Source of the DNA: Alloprevotella sp.
GTDB taxonomy: Bacteria; Bacteroidota; Bacteroidia; Bacteroidales; Bacteroidaceae
Reading direction: 5' to 3'
DNA length: 33,948 nucleotides
NCBI GenBank assembly: GCA_017446765.1
Contig: JAFSQD010000024.1
Location: 1 to 33,948 of the forward strand
How positions within the stretch are numbered: position 1 is the first letter of the stretch; each line of letters begins with the position of its first letter. Shown here piece by piece: positions 1-7,314 of the stretch. A model generated the notes under the pieces. That model was given only the letters and a program-made list of their open reading frames with translations, was not told where the DNA came from and made no database searches. Position numbers and translations under genes: made by a program.

Positions 1-2
1 AA

Positions 3-1742
3 CTGCAAATTCTCATCCACGACACAGGTGCCGGCAGGGCACGCTGCGGCCTGCGCAATGCCAAAGGCGTCAGGTTGACTCGCCGCGTCAGCCTTCCCAA
101 CGAAAACTATGTGCTACTCTACCTCGACCTACGCCATGCCAAGCCGCAACGCTTCACCATCTGCCTGGAGTTTGAAGGCGGCGAAAAGCGGGAATATCCC
201 TACGAACTGCAAGAGCGAGAGCACGTGAAGCGCGGGACATGGGATGCCACCGACGTGGTCTACCTGCTCATGCCCGACCGCTTCGCAAACGGCGACACCA
301 GCAACGACCACGTGGAGGGATTTCGCGAAGACGAAGAGCTCAACGGCCCCTACGACAGCCGACTTGGAGGCGACTTCCAGGGCATCATGCAGCACCTGGA
401 CTACCTCGACGACCTTGGCGTGACCACGTTGTGGCTCACGCCCGCCCTGCTCAACGACATGCCCAGCCACACCTACCACGGCTATGCCATCACCGACTAT
501 TTCACGATGGATCCACGCTATGGCGGCAACACAGCATACAAAGAAATGATTCGCGCAACGCACGCGCGCGGCATGAAAGTCATTCAGGACATGGTGTTCA
601 ACCATTGCGGCAGCCTCTGTCCCCTATTCACAGACATGCCAGACACAACATGGTTCAACCACGGAAACCACTATGTGCAAACGAACTACCGCACGACGGC
701 CGCTACGGACCCCCACGCCTCGTCCGCAGACCTTGAGGCCGCCGTCAACGGCTGGTTTGTACGTTCCATGCCCGACTGGAACCAGCGCAATCCCGATGTG
801 CTGAGATACCTGACGCAGACGAGCATCTTCTGGATTGAAGAGGCTGGCATCGACGGCATCCGCATGGACACCTATCCCTATGCCGACTTTGACGCAATGG
901 CTGCCTGGTGCCAGGCTATAGACACCGAATATCCCGGATTCAACATCGTGGGCGAAACGTGGCTGGGCAGCAACGTGGGCATCTCCTATTGGCAGAAGGA
1001 CAGCCGCCTTGCTGCACCGCGCAACTCCCACCTGCCCAGCGTCATGGACTTTCCCCTGATGGAACTCCTGCACACGGTGACCGCGGAGTCGGCCGAAAAG
1101 TATGGGCAGGGCATCGCGCGCCTCTACGAATACCTCACGCAGGATGGCGTCTACGCCGACCCTCTGCACCTGCTCACTTTCCTTGAAAACCACGACACCG
1201 ACCGCTTCAATGCCACGGCCTCCGACACCCAGAACTTCCGCCGCTACCGCCAAGCCCTCGGCCTCCTGCTGACGCTTCGAGGCATCCCCCAGCTTTACTA
1301 CGGCTCGGAAGTGGGCATGCATGGCAACAAGAGCGCGGGCGACGGCTTCCTGCGCCGTCCCTTCCCTGGCGGATTCCCCGACGATGCGCAAAGTGCTTTT
1401 TCTGCGTCCTCGCGCACACCACAGCAAGCACAATACCACGACCTCACGCGCCGTCTCCTCCAATGGCGCAAGCACTGTCCCGCCGCCCAGACGGGCACGC
1501 TGCACCACTACGCGCCTCGCGACGGAATCTACGTCTTCACCCGCAGTACTGACGACGGCCGCAGCCGCATCCTCGTGGCCGTCAACGGCACCGACACGCC
1601 TCGCTGCCTCGACCTCGCACCCTACCGGGAAGACATCAAGGCCAGCGAAGCCCTCGACGTGCTGAGCGGACGGCGCATCCGTCTGGGCGAAAGCCTGCAA
1701 CTTGGCGTCCGCGACATCGTCGTTCTGGACTTTACCCTCTAA
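3..1742 (+). CDS. GH13 cyclomaltodextrinase/neopullulanase (5' partial)
   Basis: The reading frame is open from base 3 with no start visible, so the 5' end lies outside the window; the TTG at 75 is unlikely to be the start because in-frame sequence before it continues the same beta-sandwich pattern. The protein belongs to glycoside hydrolase family 13 and should hydrolyse alpha-1,4 links in cyclodextrins, maltodextrins or pullulan, probably in the periplasm as SusA does. Domains in order are an N-terminal cyclomaltodextrinase-type beta-sandwich, the (beta/alpha)8 barrel and a C-terminal beta domain. The four conserved GH13 regions are visible: DMVFNH (region I), GIDGIRMDTYPY with the nucleophile Asp (II), IVGETW with the acid/base Glu (III) and FLENHDTDR (IV). 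No susC/susD genes are seen here, but the upstream side is missing. Family assignment is secure; exact substrate is not. Confidence 0.93.
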   Translation: MQILIHDTGAGRARCGLRNAKGVRLTRRVSLPNENYVLLYLDLRHAKPQRFTICLEFEGGEKREYPYELQEREHVKRGTWDATDVVYLLMPDRFANGDTSNDHVEGFREDEELNGPYDSRLGGDFQGIMQHLDYLDDLGVTTLWLTPALLNDMPSHTYHGYAITDYFTMDPRYGGNTAYKEMIRATHARGMKVIQDMVFNHCGSLCPLFTDMPDTTWFNHGNHYVQTNYRTTAATDPHASSADLEAAVNGWFVRSMPDWNQRNPDVLRYLTQTSIFWIEEAGIDGIRMDTYPYADFDAMAAWCQAIDTEYPGFNIVGETWLGSNVGISYWQKDSRLAAPRNSHLPSVMDFPLMELLHTVTAESAEKYGQGIARLYEYLTQDGVYADPLHLLTFLENHDTDRFNATASDTQNFRRYRQALGLLLTLRGIPQLYYGSEVGMHGNKSAGDGFLRRPFPGGFPDDAQSAFSASSRTPQQAQYHDLTRRLLQWRKHCPAAQTGTLHHYAPRDGIYVFTRSTDDGRSRILVAVNGTDTPRCLDLAPYREDIKASEALDVLSGRRIRLGESLQLGVRDIVVLDFTL

Positions 1743-1865
1743 ATACGCTCTGTTAACATCACTCCAACTTCAAATCTTATTTTTTCTCCGAACCTGAAAT
1801 AATCATATAAACATCACCCTCTTCCACAAAGAAGTTCTTTTTGAACTCCATTTGACAGACAATTC
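1743..1865. other. Short AT-rich intergenic region before the isomerase-like gene
   Basis: This 123-bp gap separates two plus-strand genes. It contains TATTTTTT, a 7-of-8 match to the Bacteroidetes -7 element TAnnTTTG, but no TTTG at the proper distance upstream, so I do not call a promoter. A weak 5-bp hairpin (AGTTC/GAACT) lies about 30 bp before the next start codon. Nothing else is evident. Confidence 0.4.
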
Positions 1866-3065
1866 ATGATTTCCATCTACACCCTAACTTCTGAACTACA
1901 CGACGAAAAGGCCGTCGACGCGACCACACGTCAATACCTACAAGGTCTCGGGCTGGAATACCGCTTCTGCGGTGGCGACTTCACGGACTACGGCACGGAC
2001 AGCCTCAGCCTAATCTATGTACGTACGGGCGGCACGGAAGGCATATTCCTCCGCTTGTTGCCCACATTGCTAAAGCAGACTCCTACAAGCCCGTTCTATC
2101 TCTTGGCTTCCGACACAGCCAATTCGCTGGCGGCCTCTATGGAGATTCTCTCCTACCTACGCAGCCAGGGACTGGAGGGAGAAATCCTGCATGGCACGGA
2201 TGTCTGCGTGGCATGCCGAGCGAAACAATTGGCACAGGCTGGAGAGGCAAGGCAGGCCCTCAAGGGTATGCGCCTGGGCATCATCGGCCAACCCTCCGAC
2301 TGGCTCATTGCGAGCACGGCAGACCCCAACATGGTCAGAAACATCCTCGGCATTGAACTTGTGGACATTCCTATCGAGGAAGTGACTGAAACGACCAAGA
2401 AGCTGCCTCTCCATGAAAGCTGCGAGCACACGGAACGTGAAGAGATACGTCGTGCCCTTCCCAGGGCGGAACAGATATATCATGCCTTGCACAAAATCTT
2501 AGATGATCATTGTTTACAAGGATTTACACTCCGATGTTTCGACCTTCTGTCTTCGCTGCAAAACACCGGATGTCTGGCCTTGGCCCGCCTGAACGCCGAG
2601 GGCTACGTGGCAACCTGCGAGGGCGATGTGCCCGCCATGCTTTCGATGGCTGTGGCACGCGCCGCATGCGGCACATCGGGCTTCCAAGCCAACCCTGCAC
2701 GCATTGATACCGAGACGGGCGAAATCCTCTTTGCCCACTGCACGATACCACTCAACATGGTCGAGCGCTACGAACTGGACACGCACTTCGAATCGGGTAT
2801 CGGCGTGGGCATCCGCGGCTACATGCAACCGGGACCTGTCACAATCTTTAAACTGAGTGGAGATCTTCAGCGAAGCTTCATGGCTGAAGGAGAAATCCTC
2901 TGCTCGCAGGCGGCACCGAACCTTTGCCGCACGCAACTGCTCATCCGCCTCGCACAACGCGAGGACGCCTCCTATTTTCTCACCAACCCCATCGGCAACC
3001 ATCACATCATCCTGCCCGGCCTCTGCGCCGACCTGCTGCGCGAAGTGCTCAAGATGACACCATGA
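1866..3065 (+). CDS. L-fucose/L-arabinose isomerase-like protein
   Basis: A 399-residue cytoplasmic protein resembling the fucose isomerase (FucI/AraA) fold. Recognisable features are RTGGTEG near residues 53-59, GQPSDW at 141-146, TLRCFDLL at 221-228, CEGDVPAM at 251-258 and AHCTIP at 290-295. In the isomerase family the acidic residues and the histidine of the last two motifs contribute to the metal and substrate site, and they are kept here. It is much shorter than classical FucI (roughly 590 residues), as in the short isomerase-like proteins common in Bacteroidetes, so the reaction may not be fucose isomerisation. The stop codon overlaps the start of the following acetyltransferase gene as ATGA, implying translational coupling. 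No fucose kinase or aldolase is nearby to support a sugar pathway. Confidence 0.75.
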   Translation: MISIYTLTSELHDEKAVDATTRQYLQGLGLEYRFCGGDFTDYGTDSLSLIYVRTGGTEGIFLRLLPTLLKQTPTSPFYLLASDTANSLAASMEILSYLRSQGLEGEILHGTDVCVACRAKQLAQAGEARQALKGMRLGIIGQPSDWLIASTADPNMVRNILGIELVDIPIEEVTETTKKLPLHESCEHTEREEIRRALPRAEQIYHALHKILDDHCLQGFTLRCFDLLSSLQNTGCLALARLNAEGYVATCEGDVPAMLSMAVARAACGTSGFQANPARIDTETGEILFAHCTIPLNMVERYELDTHFESGIGVGIRGYMQPGPVTIFKLSGDLQRSFMAEGEILCSQAAPNLCRTQLLIRLAQREDASYFLTNPIGNHHIILPGLCADLLREVLKMTP

Positions 3066-3511
3066 AAACCTTCGTAAAACCTTTTTCTGTCCTCACGCCC
3101 GACGAACTCTACGAGATACTTCGCGCACGCGGCACCGTCTTTCTCCTTGAACAGCATATCCACTATCTGGACATGGACGGCACAGACCGCCAGGCGCTCC
3201 ACGTATTCATGCGCGACGGCGAAGCGGTCGTGGCCTACGCCCGCATCTTCCCTGGAGATGCCGAGGGCGAAGTCCACATGGGGCGCGTGCTGACCACACG
3301 ACGAGGCGAGGGACTGGGCAGAAAGGTTGTCGAGGCAGCTTTGGAGGCCGCCTTCGGAGAGATGAAGGCTCGCTTCGTCTCCTTAGACTCGCAAAGCTAT
3401 GTGGCGGAGTTCTACAGACATCTCGGTTTCCATCAAGTCTCCGACGAGTTTGTGCTTGAAGGCATCCCCCATGTGCGGATGGAGATGGAGAAAGGGGAAA
3501 GTGCAAGTTAA
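3062..3511 (+). CDS. ElaA-type GNAT N-acetyltransferase
   Basis: A 149-residue GNAT-fold acyltransferase expected to move an acetyl group from acetyl-CoA to a small amine. The N-terminal part follows the ElaA pattern: ELYEILRARGTVFLLEQ, then YLDMDGTD and ALHVFM. The acetyl-CoA pyrophosphate loop is RRGEGLGRKVV and is followed by the helix and strand that lead to AEFYRHLGF. I chose the ATG at 3062 because it forms an ATGA overlap with the previous stop and begins exactly where family homology begins; any upstream extension would lie inside the isomerase-like gene in another frame. The substrate is unknown. Its stop codon overlaps that of hom on the other strand. Confidence 0.85.
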   Translation: MKTFVKPFSVLTPDELYEILRARGTVFLLEQHIHYLDMDGTDRQALHVFMRDGEAVVAYARIFPGDAEGEVHMGRVLTTRRGEGLGRKVVEAALEAAFGEMKARFVSLDSQSYVAEFYRHLGFHQVSDEFVLEGIPHVRMEMEKGESAS

Positions 3512-4731
3512 TCCAGCGGGTAGGCTGCGAGGAAAACATCGGCCTTGCGCAGCTGCTCGGCCTTCTGGACGAGTTCGCTCATGCAAACGTATCCTACAAG
3601 ATAGTTGTTCGTAGCTGACGTGTAGGTCTCGTCCACATGCTCAAAAGTAAGCAGGTGGCGGTCGGCAGGGTTGGTATAGCGAAAATAGACGCGAAAGCTG
3701 AAGTCTGTCGTATAGGCAGGCTGACGGTCGCTACGTAGTTTCTTGTATTCGTAGCGGTAGCCATAGAGGCGCGCCGTGATGTCGCTGAGGACGGCAGAGC
3801 CTGTGGGGTGGCCGCCGGCACCACGCCCGAACATGAATTGCTTGTAGTAGAACAATCCCTTAATGACAACGCCGTTAAACTCGTCCTCGACGCTGTAGAT
3901 ATATTTCTGGCGTGAGATGAGGTGAGGCATCACGGAGAGCGAGAGATGCGAATCGTCGATTTTCTCGGCCGTCCCGACAAGCTTCACGCGCCGCTGCTTC
4001 TCGTTGGCAAACTGTATGTCGTAATCGTTCATGCGGGAGATGCCGTAGGTGAAGATGGCTTCCGGCGCCACGTAGATGCCGAAGGCATGCATCGTGACGA
4101 TGATGAGTTTGTAGAGCGAGTCCCAGCCGTCAATGTCGAGCGAGGGATTGCTCTCGGCAAAGCCCAAATCTTGAGCCAGTTTCAGGGCTTCAGCATAGCC
4201 CATTCCCTCATTAAAGACCTTTGAGAGTATGAAATTTGATGAACCGTTGAGAATACCCTTGACGGATTGCAGGAGGTCGTTGTCGTAGTACTCCTCCAGA
4301 TTACGGATGACAGGAATGCTGCCGCAGGCGGATGCGTCGTAGAGCAAGGCTGCCCCCGTCTCCTCCTGCAGGCAAATGAGCTCGGGCAGATGGCGTGCCA
4401 ACATCTTCTTGTTGCCACTGACCACAGGGAGTCCGGCACGCAGTGCGCGGCAGACAATGTCGTAGGCGGCCACGTCGTCATCAATGAGCTCGACGATGAA
4501 ATTCACCTTCTCGTCGTTGAATATATCGTCTGCACTGTCGGTAAAACAAACATCTGCATCCCGATGACGCTCAAGATGTTTTACGCACACACGACGTATC
4601 GATACGCGATCTGTATGGAGGCGTTGAAGCACGTCGTAGAGGCCGCGGCCTACCGTGCCGAAGCCGAAGAGACCGATGGAAAATGACACGTCCGTGCTTG
4701 TCGGCGTGGAGGAGTTGCTTATGTTGTTCAT
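3508..4731 (-). CDS. hom: Homoserine dehydrogenase
   Basis: A 407-residue cytoplasmic enzyme that reduces L-aspartate-4-semialdehyde to L-homoserine with NAD(P)H, at the branch to threonine and methionine. The N-terminal Rossmann motif is GLFGFGTVGRG. The substrate domain shows SGNKKML, the GILNGSSNFIL motif (usual GILNGT-NYIL) and SLDIDGWDSLYK, whose Lys is the expected catalytic residue. The length fits the monofunctional enzyme without an aspartokinase domain, and I see no clear ACT domain. The first ~15 residues are Ser/Thr-rich and poorly conserved, so the true start might be slightly downstream. It follows metX by 53 bp on the same strand, which supports a shared transcript for homoserine and methionine synthesis. 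Confidence 0.95.
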   Translation of the reverse strand: MNNISNSSTPTSTDVSFSIGLFGFGTVGRGLYDVLQRLHTDRVSIRRVCVKHLERHRDADVCFTDSADDIFNDEKVNFIVELIDDDVAAYDIVCRALRAGLPVVSGNKKMLARHLPELICLQEETGAALLYDASACGSIPVIRNLEEYYDNDLLQSVKGILNGSSNFILSKVFNEGMGYAEALKLAQDLGFAESNPSLDIDGWDSLYKLIIVTMHAFGIYVAPEAIFTYGISRMNDYDIQFANEKQRRVKLVGTAEKIDDSHLSLSVMPHLISRQKYIYSVEDEFNGVVIKGLFYYKQFMFGRGAGGHPTGSAVLSDITARLYGYRYEYKKLRSDRQPAYTTDFSFRVYFRYTNPADRHLLTFEHVDETYTSATNNYLVGYVCMSELVQKAEQLRKADVFLAAYPLD

Positions 4732-4784
4732 GCTGATTGATTATATCTATTAATGTGCTTCGCTCGCTGGTTGTCCGGAAGGGT

Positions 4785-5798
4785 TCAGCACCTCTCCATC
4801 TCGGCAAGGATGATGTCGTTGAGTTTGTCGGTTTCAACCAGGAAACCATCGTGGCCGAAGTCAGAGTTTATCTCCACATACTTTCCCCGCTGAACGCTGT
4901 CGGCGATGTACCTGACATCGGCCGGAGGAAAGAGTATGTCGCTGCTGATGGCCACGCAGAGACAAGGCGTTGCGATGCGCCCGAGGGCAGCCTCGATGCC
5001 ACCGCGTCCGCGCCCCACGTTGTGGGAATCGAGCGCCTGCGTGATGCGGAAGTAACTGTAGGCGTTGAAACGGCGCATAAGCTTGTCGCCCTGATGCCGC
5101 TGATAACTGTTGACGCGGCGCCGGAAGAGTTCCTCGCCGTCGTCGGCCTGAGTGAGGTCATAGGCTTTGGGGCCGCGATAGCTCAGCAGGGCGACGCTTC
5201 GCGCCACGCCCATGCCGGCGAGTCCGGCCTCAGCGGAGGGTTGCCCATAGGTGGCATCGGCCTCAATGGCCATGCGTTGCGACTCGTTGAGGGCAGATAT
5301 CCAAGGGGAAACACATGCCGACGTGGCAATGAGCACGGCCTGACGGGCGAAACGGGGTTCCATCGCCAGCCATTCCACGGCCTGAAACCCACCAATGCTG
5401 CTGCCCACGAGCATGCGCAAGCGGGAAATGCCGAGATGGCGCGCCAGCAACTGGTGGGCATGCACCATGTCGCGGATGGTAAAACACGGAAAGTCGCCAT
5501 ACCAGGGGCGTCCTGTTCCAGGGTTCACGCTCAAGGGTCCCGTCGTCCCATAGTGAGAGCCGATGAAGTTGGCACAAACCACAAAGTAGCGCGCGGGATC
5601 AAGAAAGCGTCCGGCCTCAACAGTATGAGGCCACCAGTCGGCCACGTCGGACGAAGCCGTCAGCGCATGACACACCCACACGGCATTGTCGCCAGCTTCA
5701 TTCAGCGTGCCGTACGTGTGGTAGGCAATCTGAAGGCCGGGCAATGTCTCACCACACTCAAGGGCGAAAGGCTGAGAGGAGATGAAGTTCTGCTGCAT
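4785..5798 (-). CDS. metX: Homoserine O-acetyltransferase
   Basis: A 337-residue alpha/beta hydrolase-fold acyltransferase that acetylates homoserine for methionine synthesis by direct sulfhydrylation. The nucleophile elbow GSSIGG places the catalytic Ser near residue 134; the Asp of ISSDILFPP and the His of FGHDGFL complete the triad. The substrate-pocket segments NFIGSHYGTTGP and PGTGRPWYGDFP are present. I chose the ATG at 5798 over a TTG at 5813 because the -7 promoter element at 5811-5818 covers that TTG. MetX homologues cannot always be separated from succinyltransferases by sequence, so the acyl donor is the main uncertainty. It is upstream of hom in the same orientation. No metY is visible in the window. 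Confidence 0.93.
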   Translation of the reverse strand: MQQNFISSQPFALECGETLPGLQIAYHTYGTLNEAGDNAVWVCHALTASSDVADWWPHTVEAGRFLDPARYFVVCANFIGSHYGTTGPLSVNPGTGRPWYGDFPCFTIRDMVHAHQLLARHLGISRLRMLVGSSIGGFQAVEWLAMEPRFARQAVLIATSACVSPWISALNESQRMAIEADATYGQPSAEAGLAGMGVARSVALLSYRGPKAYDLTQADDGEELFRRRVNSYQRHQGDKLMRRFNAYSYFRITQALDSHNVGRGRGGIEAALGRIATPCLCVAISSDILFPPADVRYIADSVQRGKYVEINSDFGHDGFLVETDKLNDIILAEMERC

Positions 5799-5810
5799 TG
5801 TTACGAGTTG

Positions 5811-5841
5811 CAAAAATACGCGCTTTTACAATAACAACAAA
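5811..5841 (-). promoter_or_regulatory. Bacteroidetes-type sigma-70 promoter for metX
   Basis: Read on the minus strand, a TTTG at 5841-5838 is followed after exactly 19 bp by TATTTTTG at 5818-5811. This matches the Bacteroides/Flavobacterium primary sigma consensus TTTG-N19-21-TAnnTTTG without mismatch. Transcription should begin near 5805, giving a 5' leader of only about 6-8 nt before the ATG at 5798. Confidence 0.7.
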
Positions 5842-5948
5842 CTTCGCCCGTAAATTTTCGTTCTCAGGAGCCCTTCTTAGTTCCATTTTGTCGCACATTC
5901 TTCCATGCAAAAGGGCACATAAATGCTACGACAAGGCTTATTGTTCAC

Positions 5949-6014
5949 AAACCACAGACGTGAAATGAGAAAACCACAGACGTGAAATATAAAAACCACA
6001 GACGTGGTTTATGA
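5949..6014. repeat. 22-bp direct repeat, three units
   Basis: Units begin at 5949, 5971 and 5993, exactly 22 bp apart. The first two share AAACCACAGACGTGAAAT followed by a variable 4 bases; the third shares AAACCACAGACGTG and then diverges to GGTTT. The array lies in the 268-bp gap between the end of the nuclease/peptidase operon and the metX promoter. The period is close to two helical turns. Confidence 0.85.
5985..6010 (-). terminator. Probable intrinsic terminator of the nuclease/peptidase operon
   Basis: On the minus strand the third 22-bp unit reads AAACCAC-GTCT-GTGGTTT followed by TTATATTT. It is a 7-bp stem with a 4-nt loop and a T-rich tail, about 72 bp after the stop codon of the PBP4-like gene. 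The stem is short, so termination efficiency is uncertain. Confidence 0.5.
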
Positions 6015-6081
6015 GTAGGAAGCCCCAAGAAAGGATGCGGAACAGGAAAAGATGGTGTAAGATGGGAGCAGAAAGGGCACT

Positions 6082-7275
6082 TCATCGCACCAACTCCTGA
6101 CAGATGCGATCTTGCAATTCGCGCGCAAGGCGTGCGGCGGGTTGCCCCTGGCACATGATAGAGAAGCAGAGGCGGTGACCGCGGCCATCGGTGGCATATC
6201 CGCCCAAGGTGCTGACGCCTGTACACGTGCCTGTCTTGGCTTTTACGTTACCCGCTGCGGGGCCGGACACCATGCGGGTGCTGAGTGTGCCGTCACGCCC
6301 GGCCACGGGAAGTGTGGGAAGGAGCGCCTCGTAGATGTCGCCATGCTGCCATGCATAGCGAAGAAGGCGTACGATGAGCTCGGGCGACACGTAGTTGTAG
6401 AGTGAGACACCGCTACCGTCAGCAAAATAGTAGTCGGAAGGCACCAGACCCAGGCGAGCTACTAAATGCCCCATCGCCTTTGCGGCAGCTTCACGTCCGG
6501 AGAAATCGCCTCCTGAAGCGCTGGCTATCTGATAGAAAAGGCTTTCGGCCATAAGGTTGTCGCTCTGTTTCATCATGGGACGAAGCACCTCGCTCACGGG
6601 GCGCACCAAGACTATCTCGTATTGCGCACCTTCGCTGCGATAGGACTGGCTGGCATAGCCCCTCACGCGAATGTCCTCGCGAGCGAGGGCAAGGATGAGA
6701 TTGTCCTCAAAGTTGGGCTTTCCATTGCAGAGCAAGGCGGCAAGCGTAGGATTCGTTTCGGCATCGTCGTCCCAACACCAGCCTTCGCCCCATTTCTTAC
6801 TATCCTTGATGGACATGTCGAAACAGAGACCGCCCTCAATCTCTCGCACGCCAAGACGTGAGAGGTCTCGCGCCACTGACTCCAGATCCGAGCGCCCCAA
6901 CAGGGGATCCATGCCCCCACGCACGAAGAGGCGATCGTGGAGCACCCCTAAAGAGTCTATGCGCGAGGTGTCAAGACTGAAGACGGTGCGATATTGATAG
7001 TCAACCCCCAGATAGTCCAGTGCCGTGATGGCCGTGACGAGCTTCATGTTTGAAGCCGGACGCATCCGTTGGCGCTCTCCTCGCACATAGACGAGACTGT
7101 CGGCCGTCAGGTCGTAGACACAGAGTCCCACCTGAATGCGACTCGTCAACGCTTCGCTGACCGCAAACAGGGAGTCAAGCCGCGTGCCCAAGGGCTGTGC
7201 CGCTACCTGCAAGGCATACAGCTGAATCCCAAAAGAAATGAGGAGGTAGCGAAGGGCGTGTTTCCGTGGCATCAT
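6082..7275 (-). CDS. dacB: D-alanyl-D-alanine carboxypeptidase/endopeptidase (PBP4-like, peptidase S13)
   Basis: A secreted serine peptidase that should trim or cut D-Ala-containing cross-links in periplasmic peptidoglycan. With the ATG at 7275 the protein has 397 residues and a signal peptide ending near QVAA-Q at 26/27; a TTG further up at 7314 would spoil the signal peptide. Catalytic motifs are SNMK at 75-78 (SxxK), SDN at 238-240 (SxN) and KTG at 347-349, plus the family segment DGSGVSLYNYVSPE. The distance from SxxK to SxN is about 163 residues against roughly 240 in Escherichia coli PBP4, so the inserted domains are reduced. It starts 39 bp after the nuclease gene and probably shares its transcript. 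Whether it has a role linked to the nuclease is unknown. Confidence 0.9.
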   Translation of the reverse strand: MMPRKHALRYLLISFGIQLYALQVAAQPLGTRLDSLFAVSEALTSRIQVGLCVYDLTADSLVYVRGERQRMRPASNMKLVTAITALDYLGVDYQYRTVFSLDTSRIDSLGVLHDRLFVRGGMDPLLGRSDLESVARDLSRLGVREIEGGLCFDMSIKDSKKWGEGWCWDDDAETNPTLAALLCNGKPNFEDNLILALAREDIRVRGYASQSYRSEGAQYEIVLVRPVSEVLRPMMKQSDNLMAESLFYQIASASGGDFSGREAAAKAMGHLVARLGLVPSDYYFADGSGVSLYNYVSPELIVRLLRYAWQHGDIYEALLPTLPVAGRDGTLSTRMVSGPAAGNVKAKTGTCTGVSTLGGYATDGRGHRLCFSIMCQGQPAARLARELQDRICQELVR

Positions 7276-7314
7276 GCAATGTTGAAAGAAATTAGAATAC
7301 TGCAGTCGTAGCAA

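Noticed and set aside
2924..3061. Upstream extension of the acetyltransferase into the isomerase-like gene
   Set aside because: It would overlap 140 bp of a well-supported gene; the ATG at 3062 starts at the family boundary.
5799..5813. TTG start extending metX by five codons
   Set aside because: The codon lies within the -7 promoter element, so it would not be in the mRNA.
5949..6014. CRISPR array
   Set aside because: Only three units, with 4-bp variable segments between them in place of spacers, and no cas genes.
5814..6081. SAM-responsive riboswitch before metX
   Set aside because: The predicted transcription start is less than 10 nt from the start codon, leaving no room for an aptamer, and I see no SAM aptamer core.
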